Assembly: GCA_025345505.1 (NCBI GenBank) | Contig: JANVCC010000270.1 | Location: 7,085,426-7,149,425 of the forward strand | Direction of reading: 5' to 3' | Length of the DNA: 64,000 bases | Source: Todiramphus chloris collaris | Taxonomy: Eukaryota > Chordata > Aves > Coraciiformes > Alcedinidae | Part shown: positions 13,857 through 27,481 of the stretch, piece by piece | Layout of the letters: each line of letters begins with the position of its first letter | How positions within the stretch are numbered: the stretch's first letter is position 1 | The notes under the pieces: generated by a model | What the model was told of the DNA's origin: nothing | What the model saw: the letters and a program-made list of their open reading frames with translations, nothing else | Databases searched by the model: none | Program-made: the position numbers and the translations under genes

Positions 13857-14701
13857 TAACTCTGCAGTTGATCGTATATGCTGTACTTTGATGCTTCATA
13901 AGAAAGCAGCAAGGTAGGAATCAGAGACTCCTCCTCGGTCCTCTGAAACTCAGTTTTGTCACCTTAAGCCATAGCATAGCTCAGGAAATCCGAGACATTG
14001 ATGTAAATTAAATGGGGAGCAATACTACTGCTGATTTTCAATAGTGGCAGTGTAGCCACAATGGTCTGAGGATAGAAAACCAGCAAAGTTCATAAGGTAA
14101 ACTTTTTTTTTTAATAAAATGAGATTAGCTGATACATGCGGGAGAAACAGAAGCTTTCAACAGCCTGAGAGCTTGGTTTTTCTAACAGTAGTAGTTTGTC
14201 TAATAGAAGACATTATCTCTGCATGCAGACTGTCTCCATAAACTTTGAGGTCATCTCATCAGAGAGCTTTCCAGAACGGCACAAGGCGGCTTAATCAACA
14301 CTGGTTCTACAGATTCAAACTCTGCTGCCTTTGATGGACTGCCCGTGTTCTCCATCTTCCTGCAGAGATGTGTGGAAGTTGCAGGACTGCTGGACGTGTC
14401 CTCCACAGGGACCTGCAACCCCACAGGGACCTGCAAGTCCCCAGTGGCATTTAGCTGAGGTTTTCAGACAAGCGACCAAACTCAGAACGATTCTCTGCAG
14501 GAGGTTTATGAAAAGCCAGTCAGCTACCCTGGACTTTTCTGAGGCAGCAGGGGCTCTGACTACTCTGACTACTGATTAAAATATACAACAGTTGGACAAG
14601 ATGATGCAGAAGAGGAAAATGGACTTTCATGGAAGTGTCATATAAAAAGACAAAACCTCAAGCCATGTCTTCAAAGGTTATCTTGTTCTAGAGTCAGACA
14701 G

Positions 14702-14795
14702 ACAGAACGTTAGGGGATAGAAGGGACCTTGAAAGATCATCGAGTGCAACCTCCCTGCCAAAGCAGGATCCCCTAGATTAGGTCACACAGTTATT
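14702..14795 (-). mobile_element. Short CR1 LINE 3'-end fragment
   Basis: About 90 bases of CR1 3' UTR, sense on minus. On the plus strand it shares gaacgttagggg, gaccttgaaagatcatcgag and the ctgccaaagcagg block with the copies at 27482 and 19161, and ends after ggtcacacag. No coding sequence remains. The extreme 5' truncation is normal for this family. Confidence 0.88.
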
Positions 14796-17057
14796 CCAGT
14801 TAAAACAAGATTTCACATTAGTTCTAATGCAATCTTCCATTCGGACAGACACAAAATCAATAATTTACTATGCATCCACAAAAAGACTTTATATTTAATT
14901 TTACCTTGCAAATATAAAACCGCAACAATTTCACTGTGTGCACTGCAGTGAACTGGAAGTGAATTTCACTTCAGAAGATACAAATTACAACGGATTAACT
15001 GCTTGATCAAGCAGGAATTAAAAAAAAAAAAAAAAAGAACCAAACCAAAATGAGTACTGAGGTTCAGCTATAAATCCAAGGCTACAAGCAAAGTTGAAGG
15101 CTCTGACAAAAATACTATAAACATCTGGAAATCTCTGGTATGGCTTTAAGTCAATGAAATACAGGCACAGCAGGAAGCTCCCCTTTAACCACCTACATGC
15201 AGCATGTCAGGGCAGTGTTAAGCCTTTTCTCTTGCTTTGCAGAGGTCTTGTGCATGCAAACATGGGGCAGATTTGGAAGAACTGAAATATGCCTGTAAAA
15301 ACCAGGTAGACAATGATTCAGATGCCCTGTAATCTTCTTGGGATTTAGGATTAGGCAGAAGCAGCCAATTAATTACCCATTCTGTTTGTTTTAGCTGAAG
15401 GAACAATGAAGGTTTTACAGTTGCTACATTCATCACACATTTTTCAGTGTTATGTGGCAAACAATATTTATGTCTTTCCTCCGAGTGAAGCAGACATAGA
15501 GTCTGGTGGGACTGTTTTTTCTCTTTTTTTCTAAGCATTTGTTTCTTCACTGGCTGGTTTTCTCTTGAGGTGTATCCCAAGGCACATTCACCTTGGTATG
15601 CACACACAATTTACAAAGGCATTGCCCCATTCACACCACTTTTTGAGGAGAGGGGACAAACATTACAAGTCCTATATGTGTTTATTGTTGAATACAGTGT
15701 TTCTGTGAGTTTTTACTCTCCCTTCTTTTCTAGGGTTCCCACACCTAGAGTATTTTATTGAGAGCAGAGACAGACCGTAACAGGTACAGGCACAAGTTCT
15801 ACTCTGCAGAATACTTCAAAGGAAAAGGAGTAAAAAGTGGCAGGATCCTTTCGTGTTTTGTTCACATGTGAGATCCCCTGTTTTCTCCTCTCTGGATCTG
15901 CAGCTGGGATGTATGCAGCATTCCTGTGGGAATACCCAGCCTGCTTTGTCCGCTGCTGCGTGAACGTGGCCTTCTCAGTATCTGAAGGGACTCACTACCT
16001 CTATCCCTCTTTCCAGTCTGTCTCACTAAAGTGGCTATTTTATTCAGCCAGATGCTGTTGGGCCTTTTTAGTTGTAGATACACAGCTCAGCACGCAGAAC
16101 AAGAAACTCACACCTGAGAACAGACCTTCCTACCCTTCAGAACAATCAAAAGCCCCAACAATTCCAGCCTGAAATCCTTATAACAGACTTCTTTCAGTTG
16201 TGTGAGAAAGATGGTTAATTATACTGAACAGACACTTCCAAGATGAAAACACAAAAATAAAAACCCCACACATTTTCAATACAAAAATTCCAAGTCACTG
16301 AAAAAGGTAACGATGCCCCACCTTTTATATTTGTCACTATAAAAGCACTCTTTGCTTTACATATAGGATATGTAGTGTCATAAGACAGCTTGTGTTCTGC
16401 CCTCAGATACAGTTTGCTGCCCTTTGGTACACCAAAGCAAGCACCACATAATTGGGATCCACAGCTTCACACACCATGATCACTGCAAACAGTTTCAGTG
16501 TGGGTATCACTTCCCTGCAATACAGTGTTTAAAAATAAGTAAGTTTTCTCCTGAGGTCACTTTTTCTCATGGCACAATGTGATCTTTAACTAACTCTGGA
16601 GATTCTGCATCTCTGATGGCAAGACCATGACCGTGTAGGCTTTCTAAAATAAAAAATAAAGAAAAAAGTGAGGCAGGTGCTTCCAGTTTCTGCAGAGACA
16701 CATGCAGACTTCTTGGTAACAATTTTTAAGGGCCTATTCATTAGACTCTTTGTAAGACAAAGGCGTGCTCAGAGCCAGTTGGCTTTCAAGTACTTTTGCT
16801 GCTGTCCAATGTATTCAACTGTGAAAGTGGTGCAGCAAAATAATTCACAGGTTGAGACCACGAGTACAATCAAACACAAAACTGAAGATGGGGAAAATGT
16901 TCAAAAGTGGAAAAAGCAGCAGTAAGACAGCCAGAAAAATGCTACTTCACTGGGCACTGTGGAAAAAAGCAATCTACCCTAAATTAATTTTGTTTACATG
17001 GAAGAAGACGGGAAGGTTGGGTAATTTGACAAATCCTCCAGTGATTCCAAATCTCAC

Positions 17058-17128
17058 CATGTTGAAAATAAAAAATTTAAAAAATATTTTAAAAAATAAA
17101 TTAACATTTAAAAAAAAAAAATTAAACA
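17058..17128. repeat. A/T-only low-complexity stretch
   Basis: Almost pure A and T (aaataaaaaatttaaaaaat, then attttaaaaaataaatt), ending in an A run. Low complexity. Confidence 0.85.
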
Positions 17129-19160
17129 CCTAGACACACAACATAACCACCAGCAGAGAGGAGTTCAAAATACTGAAACAAATAAAAGTCCACCTTGACC
17201 CTCCTCACCCCTCTGCTCATTAGACTACCTTAAAAGTCTTCAACAGTGGCTATATAAGTTAAAAACTAATTATTGTGGATACAAATGACTGTGCTTATTT
17301 AAAAGATTTTTTTTTTGTTGTTTTGCTATATAGTATGTTTGTATACAGACTTGTATTTGTGGCATAGCACAGCAGACACAGCAATAAATCTGTAATATTT
17401 ATATACACACACTTAGGTGTAAGCCCAAATTTACACCCCCAGAGACAAGGGATATCGCTGCTAACAGAGCCTCACTTGGAATTTATCCAGCTTTTGAACT
17501 GTAGATTAAGTACTATTTTTATTTTCTTGGAGAAATAAGGTAAAAATCCATCACATTCAGGCAAGAACAGAATGGCAGGGTTCACAAGACAGATGGTGCC
17601 TGAGTACCACAGCAGTTGTCACTTCGTTGTTTGACTGCTGAGGAAATACAGCAGAACAATAACTTGTGCTGGTATTTGACTCAGACACGCAAATACATGA
17701 CAGCCAAGTCTTCTCCATGCATCCCCACATGCCTGATGCTTTTCCTATGGAATGCAAATTCCGTTTTCCCCCACAAAGAAGCTGCTAGTGGTTTTAATTC
17801 TGGATATTTTATAAGCTTCAGATGAAAAGTCAAAAGCTATCTTACTTTCAGAAGAAAACTGGGTGATAAGTTATTTTAAATACAGAAGTGGAACTGGGAT
17901 TTTAGCAGGATTCTGAAAGAGGAGAGTGCTCCTCAGACATCACAACTGCCACCACAATACACACACAGATAGTAATTGGTAATAAAATTTGTCTTCTCAT
18001 GGGCTTTAGTTTTTTCTTTTCACAGAATTACGTTCTCAGAGCCATGATAAACTGTAATGAAGGAGAAAACTGCACCAAAGCAGAGCAGATCTCCTTCTAA
18101 AGATAATTTTGCAACCATTCTCGACAGAAATGATATATATGCACGTGGTATAATGCCATATTATCTACCACTAAAGACAAATAGCTTTCTTGGCAATAAC
18201 ATTAGCCTACTTCCAATATGAATAATTGTATTACTTTGATTTAGATACGAGGCATTACAAAGGTTTTACAGTAAGTACTTTCACTTTCCCTACTTCCACG
18301 AAATGTTTTGATGTACAAGCCCAGTTTCTTCCCAGACACCCAGAGCTTGCAGAGATACACAGTCTCCAGCCATTACCAGAGCAATAAAAGCTACGTACCC
18401 ACAGAATACCACTGATAAAGGGCTCCCCCTCCCCTTCTGACTACAGGCATCACAAGAAAAGGAATTACTGAAAGTCAGTATTTGTGAAGGGTTTTCAAAG
18501 CACCAAAAGCCTGTCTGTAGGCTCACAGAAGACAGAATCCTTTGAAAGAATTTAACAAATCTTCACATGTATGGCCTCCCAGGTTGTCATTCACATCAAA
18601 TCCTGTAGATTTTAAATATAAACAGGCAGAATTTTAGAAAATAATTACCAAAATCCAAACATCCTACAGTAAACTGACGTTATCCTTGGATACGTTACTC
18701 ATAACCAGGGTAACAGTAAACCCGGACACCAGCATAGTAAATAGCCCTGGAAAGGAGTCCGTCGAAGGATTTCATCATCCCACTTGCTGATGATGTTATT
18801 GGAGAGCTTCACAGAAAATGGAATATGTATATAGAAACTGGGAAACCTTAATAAATTTGGAATATTTACTCCTTACATTTCTTTCAACATGGTGAGTGAC
18901 AATAGGATGGAAAAAAGAAATAAACAAAAAATTCAACCCAAAAATACAAACGAAAATTTAACTGCCTTTGTTGCCCATATTGAAAAGGAACAAAAAAGAG
19001 AGTAGAGATGAGATAAGGGAACATGCAGCATCACTCCAGCAATGCAGGGCATATTTCCACAGAATTAATTGACTGGCATTGACTTCAAGAACCTAAGTCA
19101 TTAAACCTGCATGGGCTAAGATTGGAGCTGCTCGGCTGAGAAGAATAGGCAGGCCTTGCA

Positions 19161-19575
19161 TTTCACAGAATGTTAGGGGTTGGAAGGGACCTCAGAAGAT
19201 CATCGAGTCCAACCCCCCTGCCAGAGCAGGGTCACCTAGAGCAGGTCACACAGGAACAGATCCAGGTGGGGTTGGAATGTCTCCAGAGAAGGAGACTCCA
19301 CAACCCTCCTGGGCAGCCTGTTCCAGGCTCTGTCACCCTCACAGTGAAAAAGCTTTCCTTATGTTTCTGTGGACCCTCCTGTGCTCCAGCTTGCACCCAC
19401 TGCCCCCTGTCCTGTCACTGGACATCACTGAGCAGAGCCTGGCTCCAGCCTCCTGACACTCACCCTTTAGATATTTATAACCACGAATGAGGTCCCCCCT
19501 CAGCCTCCTCTTCTCCAAGCTGAAGAGCCCCAGGTCCCTCAGCCTCTCCTCAGCAGGGAGATGCTCCACTCCCTT
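19161..19575 (-). mobile_element. CR1 LINE fragment, 5'-truncated, ORF2 C-terminus plus 3' UTR
   Basis: CR1 3' fragment with sense on the minus strand. The coding part gives [20 protein letters not shown] followed by [20 protein letters not shown], typical of the bird CR1 ORF2 C-terminus. It runs into the 3' UTR and terminates at 19161 with the tail ccttccaacccctaacattctgtgaaa read in two steps (ccttccaacccctaac, then attctgtgaaa). The ORF2 stretch is open for more than 70 codons, so this looks like a fairly young copy. It is very similar to the copies at 27482 and 14702. Confidence 0.94.
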
Positions 19576-22560
19576 ATAAACATTTCAGAAAATATGGCAA
19601 TACAAAGTTTCTTCATATTGAGCTGCTTACCAGAAGTCATCAGATGAAAACACCAGTGGTCTGTACCTACTAGTGGGAAGTTGTGGTGGGCAACTTTTCT
19701 AGGCTGGCACACACAACTTTGGAAAGAAATGAAAGGAGATCCACAGTATAAATGTTTCACTTTTTAAGGATTTCTATTAAGCAGCCTGCAGGCCCTGAAC
19801 TCACCCTTTGACACTACATGCCAGTGTTTAAATGACAGTGCCAATGATTTTTCAGAAGACACTTGCAAATATATCTTAACTTGTACTCCATATTTTGAAG
19901 TGCAGTACAGGACTGGATAGATCTTGTTCATATCTCCCAACGTTCAGAAGATCCTTTGCAGAATGCTGCTATAAACAACGGTAGACCTTTGCTACCAACA
20001 TGATACTGGGCTGCTCCAGGTTCCACAAGGCTGAATGGTTATGCTGCTATTCCAAGCTGGAAGCTGGATAATGAGAACACTGGGGAGCAGCATGAATACT
20101 GGAGGCTTCTTCTGAGCTTGAGGATCCAGGCTTTTATGAATGGCCAACAGGGAGCTTAGGAGAAAATACTGATTATGCCTGTTGGCAAGACTTTAACTTT
20201 TTAACTTCCATAATGTCTCTGAGGTAAACTATAATTGCAACGATTCAGGCAAAATAAGGTGGGAGTTTGACATCTGGGAGGCACGCGGCAAAATTACTCA
20301 AGATCAGTTGTTGATTTAGTGGAGTTGTGTAATTCAACACTGGGCACAGCCTGATCAGTAGTGTGGCCATGCAGAGGGTTTTTTTTTTTTTTTACATCCT
20401 CCTTGGCACACAAATGAAGACAGTGCTTTTGTACTAATGATTAAGCAGGTTTTGCTTACCCTAATTTTCAGCATCTATACTTAATTGAACACAGATTATT
20501 GGTGAATTACGATTTCCTCAAACACAGATGTCTATTTTAAAAAGCTGTGAGGCTGTAAACAAACAAGCAAGCCTTGTCTTTAAAATAAATGCAGAGGAAA
20601 ACATGGTCATGTTAGAGGGAGACGACACAAAAAGCAGAGTTTCCCAGAAAACTGTGGAAATGAATAAATGTGAATAAAAGCACACAGTGCTAGGAGCTTA
20701 AGGAGCCTTTAGACCTTGAGGAGATTTCTCTCTTTACTAAATCCACGGACTGAAATGTCTAAAATCTTCCTCGAATACTGGTTCTTGGTGTAGCATGTCA
20801 AACAACCTTCTAACACGCCATTAGTTTTGAAACCCAAGTAGAGCTTTCAAATATAAAGAATTCATGCCAGATGTCTCGAAATAAACCTCCTCTCCTCTGC
20901 AGAGACATCACCAAGCCTGGCAGAAATACGACTGGAACAGGAAGCTCCTCTTTGGTTGGTGGGGTTACACATGAACACTGCTCCTCTTCCTGCTAAGTTG
21001 CACATGGAAGTGTTCTGTACCTCATTCTCGAGGTATTTTCACAAGCAGAGCATAATAAAATAATAAATACTAAAATAATAACAACTAAATAATGAATTTT
21101 AAATCAAGACTCCATTAGCAAGCTCTGCTAATGAAAATAGTGAGGAAACGTGAGAGAAGATGAAGTAAAAAAAGCAAAACCAAATGAAACTCCCCCGACA
21201 AGAATGCAATTTAGAGCTGCCAGGGAAGAATGGGTGGCTGCGATACTTGGACAGTATCTGGTTGGTGAGGAACACCTAAGAAAGCACACTCCGTGTGCCC
21301 AGTAAATGCTGGACTTGGGGATAGAGCAAATGTGCTTACTGGATTTCTTATTAAGAGCATAAAGTCTTGCTGTCTGCCCACCATTTATTTCACGGTGTGT
21401 TAGCTCCATAGCAGCACAGGTGGAAGGGAATCCAGGGCAGCTTCCCAACCTGTGGTCTTGGGAAATGTAAATGGTTCACATTAAGTAGATTCTGCAACCT
21501 CACATCCAGCTCATGGCTTCAATGTGACAGGGTACAGCATAAGACAATTTTTTCCCTCAAGTCAAACTGTAAAATACCATGGAATGAAAGCACCCCACCA
21601 AGAAGGAGCACAGATAACTGCTTATTTCAAACATTAGGAAAACAAATAAAGTCTGGAACATGTGACAACCGCATGTTGGCTGATTAATTCCCACGTATGT
21701 ATTGGGAGGCCGTTAATATTGCTGATTCAACAATACAATACCTTAAATAAGCTAATGTCAGACTCTATTAGAAGCCCTCTATATGGCTGATTACTGACTT
21801 TTGTGTATATAATTAAGATTCTTAGATTTTTTTCCCCAAGGTATGAATTTAAATAAGACCATTTTGAGACATCCTACACATGTTCAAAAGCTGATGATGT
21901 TCTGTTTCAGAAACCACTGTCTCAGGCCATGTTTACAAAGAAGCAAGGAACTTCAGCGTATCAGAGCAGCAGAAAAAGAAATGTTAAGGTTTACTTAAAA
22001 TCAGTTGAGATGCAAAACAAGTGCTTGAAACAAGTCCATTATTCCTAAAAGAAAATACTGTTCACACAAGGCAGTGACTATAAAGAGCTGATAGAAAGCA
22101 ACATCAAATAAAAGTTAAGAGAGTAAGAGTAAAACTGAAATATGGGCATTTGTAAGCAGAGGTTTACTTAGAGACCTGCTTATCCCAACACAAGCTGGGG
22201 ACAGCAGCACAGGACTGCTGCTCTCTCTTGTAAGAGTGGAACTGATAGGAATTAAATACACCACCACATACATACATAAATACATGCATTTTTCCTTTCC
22301 ACGTCCATGTGCTTATTAAAAAAATCCCGTGGAAAGTTTCTTCGTTCGGAATATGATGAATGCAGCCTATCAGAAGCCAGATGGTGCAAAACCAGAGCCA
22401 TCAATCAAAATGAAAAGACCACTGAGTGCTATCCAGAGCGATGTGCTCTCAAATGGAATTTCTGGTCACAGACCCTATCGTGCCATGTGCAGGGGAAGCC
22501 ATAAACATCACAGCGCTGCCCCTGAGGAACGGCCAGGAACACATCAGGCTTTGTTAGGCA

Positions 22561-22588
22561 AAAAAAAAACCAACCCCAACCCCAACCT
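22561..22588. repeat. Poly-A followed by (CCCAA)n-like tract
   Basis: A run of about ten A followed by ccaaccccaaccccaacc. The CCCCAA units resemble a short telomere-like permutation, but three copies are too few to call it telomeric. Confidence 0.8.
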
Positions 22589-22659
22589 GGAGAAGCAGTA
22601 CTGGCTGCTGCAGGCTCCGAGACAGGCTCTGCAAGCCAAATATATGTACTTAAAATAAA

Positions 22660-22870
22660 AAAAAAAATTAAAAGCCAGCTCTTTAATGAGTTTAATAATG
22701 TTTGCACTGATGACAGTATCTGTCAAACTGTGCACTTGCCACTTGATTTAATATGGGATTGTGCCATACATTAACAAAGCAGCTGTCACTGTCTGTCTGA
22801 CACGTGAATTGCTATTTAATGTCTGCTCCCGCGCAGGACTTACAAACCGTTCGTATTTTTAGCTTTCTCG
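22660..22870. promoter_or_regulatory. Candidate enhancer block with clustered MEIS/TGIF and E-box motifs
   Basis: Unique sequence with inverted TGACAG (22711-22716) and CTGTCA (22720-22725), a second CTGTCA (22783-22788) overlapping the E-box CAGCTG (22780-22785), a further TGTCTGACA, and a perfect CACGTG E-box (22801-22806). TAAT-type homeodomain cores (ttaatgag, ttaataatg) lie at 22683-22700. The mix of AT-rich homeodomain sites with preserved CpGs (cccgcgcag, ccgttcg) resembles conserved vertebrate enhancers. Function and conservation are inferred and not shown by the sequence alone. Confidence 0.35.
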
Positions 22871-25800
22871 TACACATTTTCTGCAAATGTTCTATAGAGA
22901 GACAAGGCTGGAGTCTGCAGCGTAGAACCGTCGTGGCTTATCTCTTGTGAGGTTTTCTACCAAGCTGGCCTTTCATATAAAAAAGCAGCTTAGTGAAAAT
23001 AAGTGGCATGAAGGAGCGTAATTTGCCACACACGTCTCGTAAATTATGCGCAGTATTAAGGAAGATGTGAAAATCAGCAGCAGGAAGAACACACAGGTAT
23101 TTTTTTCCTGGAGAAAGCATGTCAGTATGAAAGAAAAGGTTTGTAAGCATGACTGCTTGTATTTGCAACCTGAAGTGTTTTATCACAACATCTCTCTTAC
23201 GTGTGCTACATATATCAAATTTCACAGAAATATATTTCAGAAATAAAATAAAAAAATGAATAAAAACCTCATGCTGTGTTTTACAGACCTCTGACAACTA
23301 CTTGCATATCCATCTTTTTTTCTTATAAGGCTAGATGACGAGGTATGACTATCCTGAGTGTATGAGGGAGCGGTGAAAGAAAAATTGAACGTGACCTAAA
23401 GCAGCATTTATATGAACTAAAATGTCATCTTTAAAGATCAAACTCTTAGCTGCTTCAGTGATATTAGAAAATGCCACATTTATCACAAAGAAACTGTAAT
23501 GCTCTTGTTCCTTTAAGGAGATACAGACCCCCCATTTTTATCCTGATGGATCGTAACACACCAAACCTTAAATTTGCCATTGGCCTCAAAAGCCTCTTAT
23601 ACTTCAGATACTGCAAATCAAATAGAGGCAAGTCTCTAGAATTACGGGAAGAAGCTGCAGCTTCTTGGAAAGATTATTATTTTTTTTTTGATGCTGGAGT
23701 CTTGCCAAAATCTGAAATGATGAAGTAAGTTCCACAGAAGATGGCTGCCATACAAGCCTCTCAAGCTGGAGTCCTTCCCTCAAAAAAAATGCATGGAAGG
23801 ATGGATAATTTATTTTATCCATCTTCGGATGGATACGTTTTTTTGGATGAAAGCGATTTTATGTTAGTAAAACACCAGAATACAGAGGAGAAACAATACG
23901 AAGGATATGTCATATTTAAGGTATGAAATATGCTTTGTTAACGTGTGTCTGTAACAGAATCCAGGTTTGCACCTCTCTTCCTCCTGGCAGCACCATTCCT
24001 TCCTTCTGATCCACTAAAGCTCACGTGCAGCTGAAATCAAATCGTGCTCCAGATAGGTATTCCTGGGACCTAAACCTCCATGGTACGTCTGCACTGCAGA
24101 TCAGGCTTGGAGTTTACTGACTGAACCTCCACCCCTGAATTAAGTTGGAAAGTCTTTCAAGCCAACTCTAATTTACACGAGTAGAGTCTGTGTTAGTATC
24201 TGGGGGATTGAACTGAATATTGCTAGCTTTGCTGTGAGCACGCAGGCTGCGTCACCCGAGCGCTGGCATCCTTCAGTGCTCATCCCACAGTCCTCAAAAA
24301 GGATGAGCAATTGCTAAAAACCATAGGCTGTTTTTCTGGTTTCATCTGAATACAAACACCCTTTGTCCCTTAAGGCCATGAGCTCTTCCCTCGGACCCTA
24401 AATTCCACACCCAGCTAAGGCAGATGCTCTGCCGCAGGTGACCCTCACCTAGACCAACTCCACAGAAGCCACATGGTTTGCTAGCACGTTCTGGCACCCC
24501 TTCTCCACCTGCCCTTCAAAGCAGAGCACTTGTGCTCACATCGAGAGTAGCCTCGCTGTGTTGTACCAACAGCCTATGGAGAACAACCCAAAGCCCAAAT
24601 TCTATCTGTATTTTTACACGGTCATTTTACTCACACTTGTCTTTTCAACTCTATGATAACTAACCCTTCTCCACTCTTCAATGGGATAGAGTACAGAGAG
24701 GAAATGATAACAAAATAGCAACTAAAGGTTTTCTGGTTCTGTGAGTTTAAATGATAGCAGAAAATAGAATCTTAGCCAGTGCTGACTTGCTACAAACTGG
24801 GAAAAATGTGATCTTGTCCTTCCTTGAGTTACCTGAAACACCCCAGATTCAGGGTATCATTCAGAAACAAATCTTACGTCAAAGTTTTTGTTGACAAGGA
24901 GTTTTCACATGTGTGTGTACACATAAGGCTATCTCCTAAGAGATGATAAGGAGATGAACATTACTATTCTCTTATTACCAGAAGCAAAGCCAGAAAATAC
25001 ACACCTTCTTCCCAGCTTTATATCAAAGGGTCATTAAAACAAGCTTTTAAACAGGAGTAAGGAAGAAGAAAGTAAACGGAACATATCTGCAAGAAAGTAA
25101 AAATCTTACCCCTGATTAACCTTCTGGTAATAACAGTATTGATGCCAACTTGGTTAACATCTAGAACTTCAGATACTATGTCAAATTAATTCAAGTACAA
25201 AGAAAGACTGTAGTAATTTTATGAACACTATCAACTATTGCTTTCCAGTGAGAAGAAGGGGAACAGAACATCAGGCTAGTTACCATATCCACTAGTGAAA
25301 TTCCCAAAACTCGGGTCTCTGGATACATAATTAATTAAAAGCAAGCAAGCACAAGAGCTTGGTCATATGAATACTTAGGTCAATAGCAAAGTTTACATTT
25401 TTGAACAGTGAAGAACAGCCTCTCTGACAGCAAGGTTGTTTCCACAGCCACTTCAATGCCACGACAAAGAAGAGCTGTAGAAATAAGGCAACATACCCTC
25501 CAAATAAGATTGCAAGTCTTTTATCCCGACGCTTCATCCACAGAATTAAAACAGAGAAGATATGCCTCTTTCTACACAGTGTATTCAACAGGGGAGCTAA
25601 GCTCTTTTCTTTTATTGCTTTCCTTGTTCCTTCTCCTATTCTCTACAAAACCCTGAAACAATTCCTGGTATTTGAACAGCCACTGCTAATCTGTCTATGT
25701 ATTAGCTTGCTCAGTGCTACAGATGGCATAAACTTCAATGCAGCAAAGAGTTAAGTCAAGAAAAAGCAGGAGCTTTTCAGGCCATTAAATTTTCTTCACT

Positions 25801-27481
25801 ATCATCAAGTAATGTTCAAGTGTGCCATTAGTACAAGGCCACTGCACTGCTCTTCCAAGTAGAAATTGCTTTTCTCTTTCAGTAGTCTTCTCTGAAGCCT
25901 CACATCGTTTCAAGAGCACAAAACAGCTTTATGTAACCTCCTCCAAAAAGCAGTTCTGAACACGGGGGAAGGGAAAAGAGAAGAATGAATATAGGTTACA
26001 ATAAGAATATTTCCATAAAATGCAGTCATATCTGTCATCTGAGCTATTAAATTAAACCCGAAATCTATTTTGAGGCAGGAGATAGCAAAAGGCTCTGTCT
26101 CTTTTCAGCAATAACCTAGAAATCCTTTTCATCTTATAGCAGAACAACTCAAAGCACCTGCTTTAGGAAATTCAGACTATGGCTCACATCCCAGGCATTG
26201 CAACCTCACTGTCGCCTTATGGTTCTGTACAGTGCTGTTCCTAGAATAAATGCAAAGCAGATTAAAAGGAGTTTTGTTATTTTCCAGAATCATATACCCC
26301 AAAAAATCTGAAGGCTAAGTAAGACAGTATCTCAAACCCACTTTTCTTTTTTTTCAGTCTCAAAAGTAAAACCTACACTTTCACAGCACTTGCACTGCAC
26401 ATCTTACAAAATACAGTTCATATCTGAGAAACTCTACTGTCTTTAGGAAAAACAACAAGAATTGCTTGTGGGTTTCAGTAGTTGTGGAATTTCCCTTTTC
26501 TAGACTCAAAAAAGCGCCCAAACCTGGTTTATTTAAACATGCCAAGTGCCATGCCTCATATGTAAAAGAAAAACACTTCCTAATGCCAGAGGCTATGAAA
26601 GATGGCCAGCAACACACAGAGAAGTAGAAGGTCTGGGAGGTCAGGAATTACTAAGAAGGTAGGAGCACAGATCCCTGGAAGATGTAAATCTCACCTGCCA
26701 GCCATGTTTAATTCTGCAGCTATGTTTTAGTCTTTCAGGAGCTTCTTTTAAATATCTACTCTCATAGCAATACTTCCAACTCCAAAAATGTCCAACATTT
26801 CCATTTACATGACCTCTCAGGTAATGTCATCGTGCCACAGTGCAGAAATATCTTCAAACACAAAGTTTTCAGGCTGTAATTCCCAGAGCAGTAGGGTGAT
26901 GCCTTCCATTAGAAAGTTAGGCACCATCAGGCATTTCAGAGTTGTTTCGGTGGACATCAGAACTTCTTTTATTCAGTTTTGTGAGGGATGCACAGAAGGT
27001 GCAGCTTCCCTGAACATGGTAGAAAAATGAAAGGAAGCAGCTCACTGGTAGGAAAACTGGGTCGAAACAGAAGTACTTCATTTCCCATCTGCCCCTGTTT
27101 TTGTGTTTAACTAAGCAATCCTCACCACGGTGAAGGCCATTTCATTGGTTCTCAGTGCCACCACTGCACCTTCATTGCCCTGACACAGCCTGCGGTCCCC
27201 AGAGGCCACCAACAGCACAGGGGCTGGAAGGAGAGTAGGACTTGAGATTGCTACCAGAAGCCAACTGACTCCAATCCCTCACGCCTTATCTGGGACTTTC
27301 CTCTTGCCTCTGGATACTTCATATTTCAGACAGGTGCCCGTGATGATTTCCATGATGAAGAAACAGCCTCAGGCACTGCTGTGATTAATATTTAGTGGTG
27401 TTGTCCATGAAACCCACTTAGTGCAGATATGCCAGAACAAACCCTTCCTGTTTGACAGTGGCTCCTGTCTGCTTCATTATC

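Noticed and set aside
15218-15607. 129-codon minus-strand frame, same strand as CDKAL1
   Set aside because: The sequence does not resemble any part of CDKAL1 and has no matching acceptor/donor pair. Treated as chance.
22570-22588. CCCCAA units resembling telomeric repeat
   Set aside because: Only about three units and the wrong hexamer for vertebrate TTAGGG. Low-complexity tract.
22938-23297. Minus frame containing YMKGQ, similar to the FMKGQP of the CDKAL1 TRAM exon
   Set aside because: Only four to five residues agree. The expected KMVEVDIYE segment just before it is missing and there are no fitting splice sites.
23741-23926. Plus frame ending EEKQYEGYVIFK just before a GTATGA, like an exon end
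   Set aside because: No acceptor with a proper pyrimidine tract upstream and no family match. The donor-like GTATGA alone is common.
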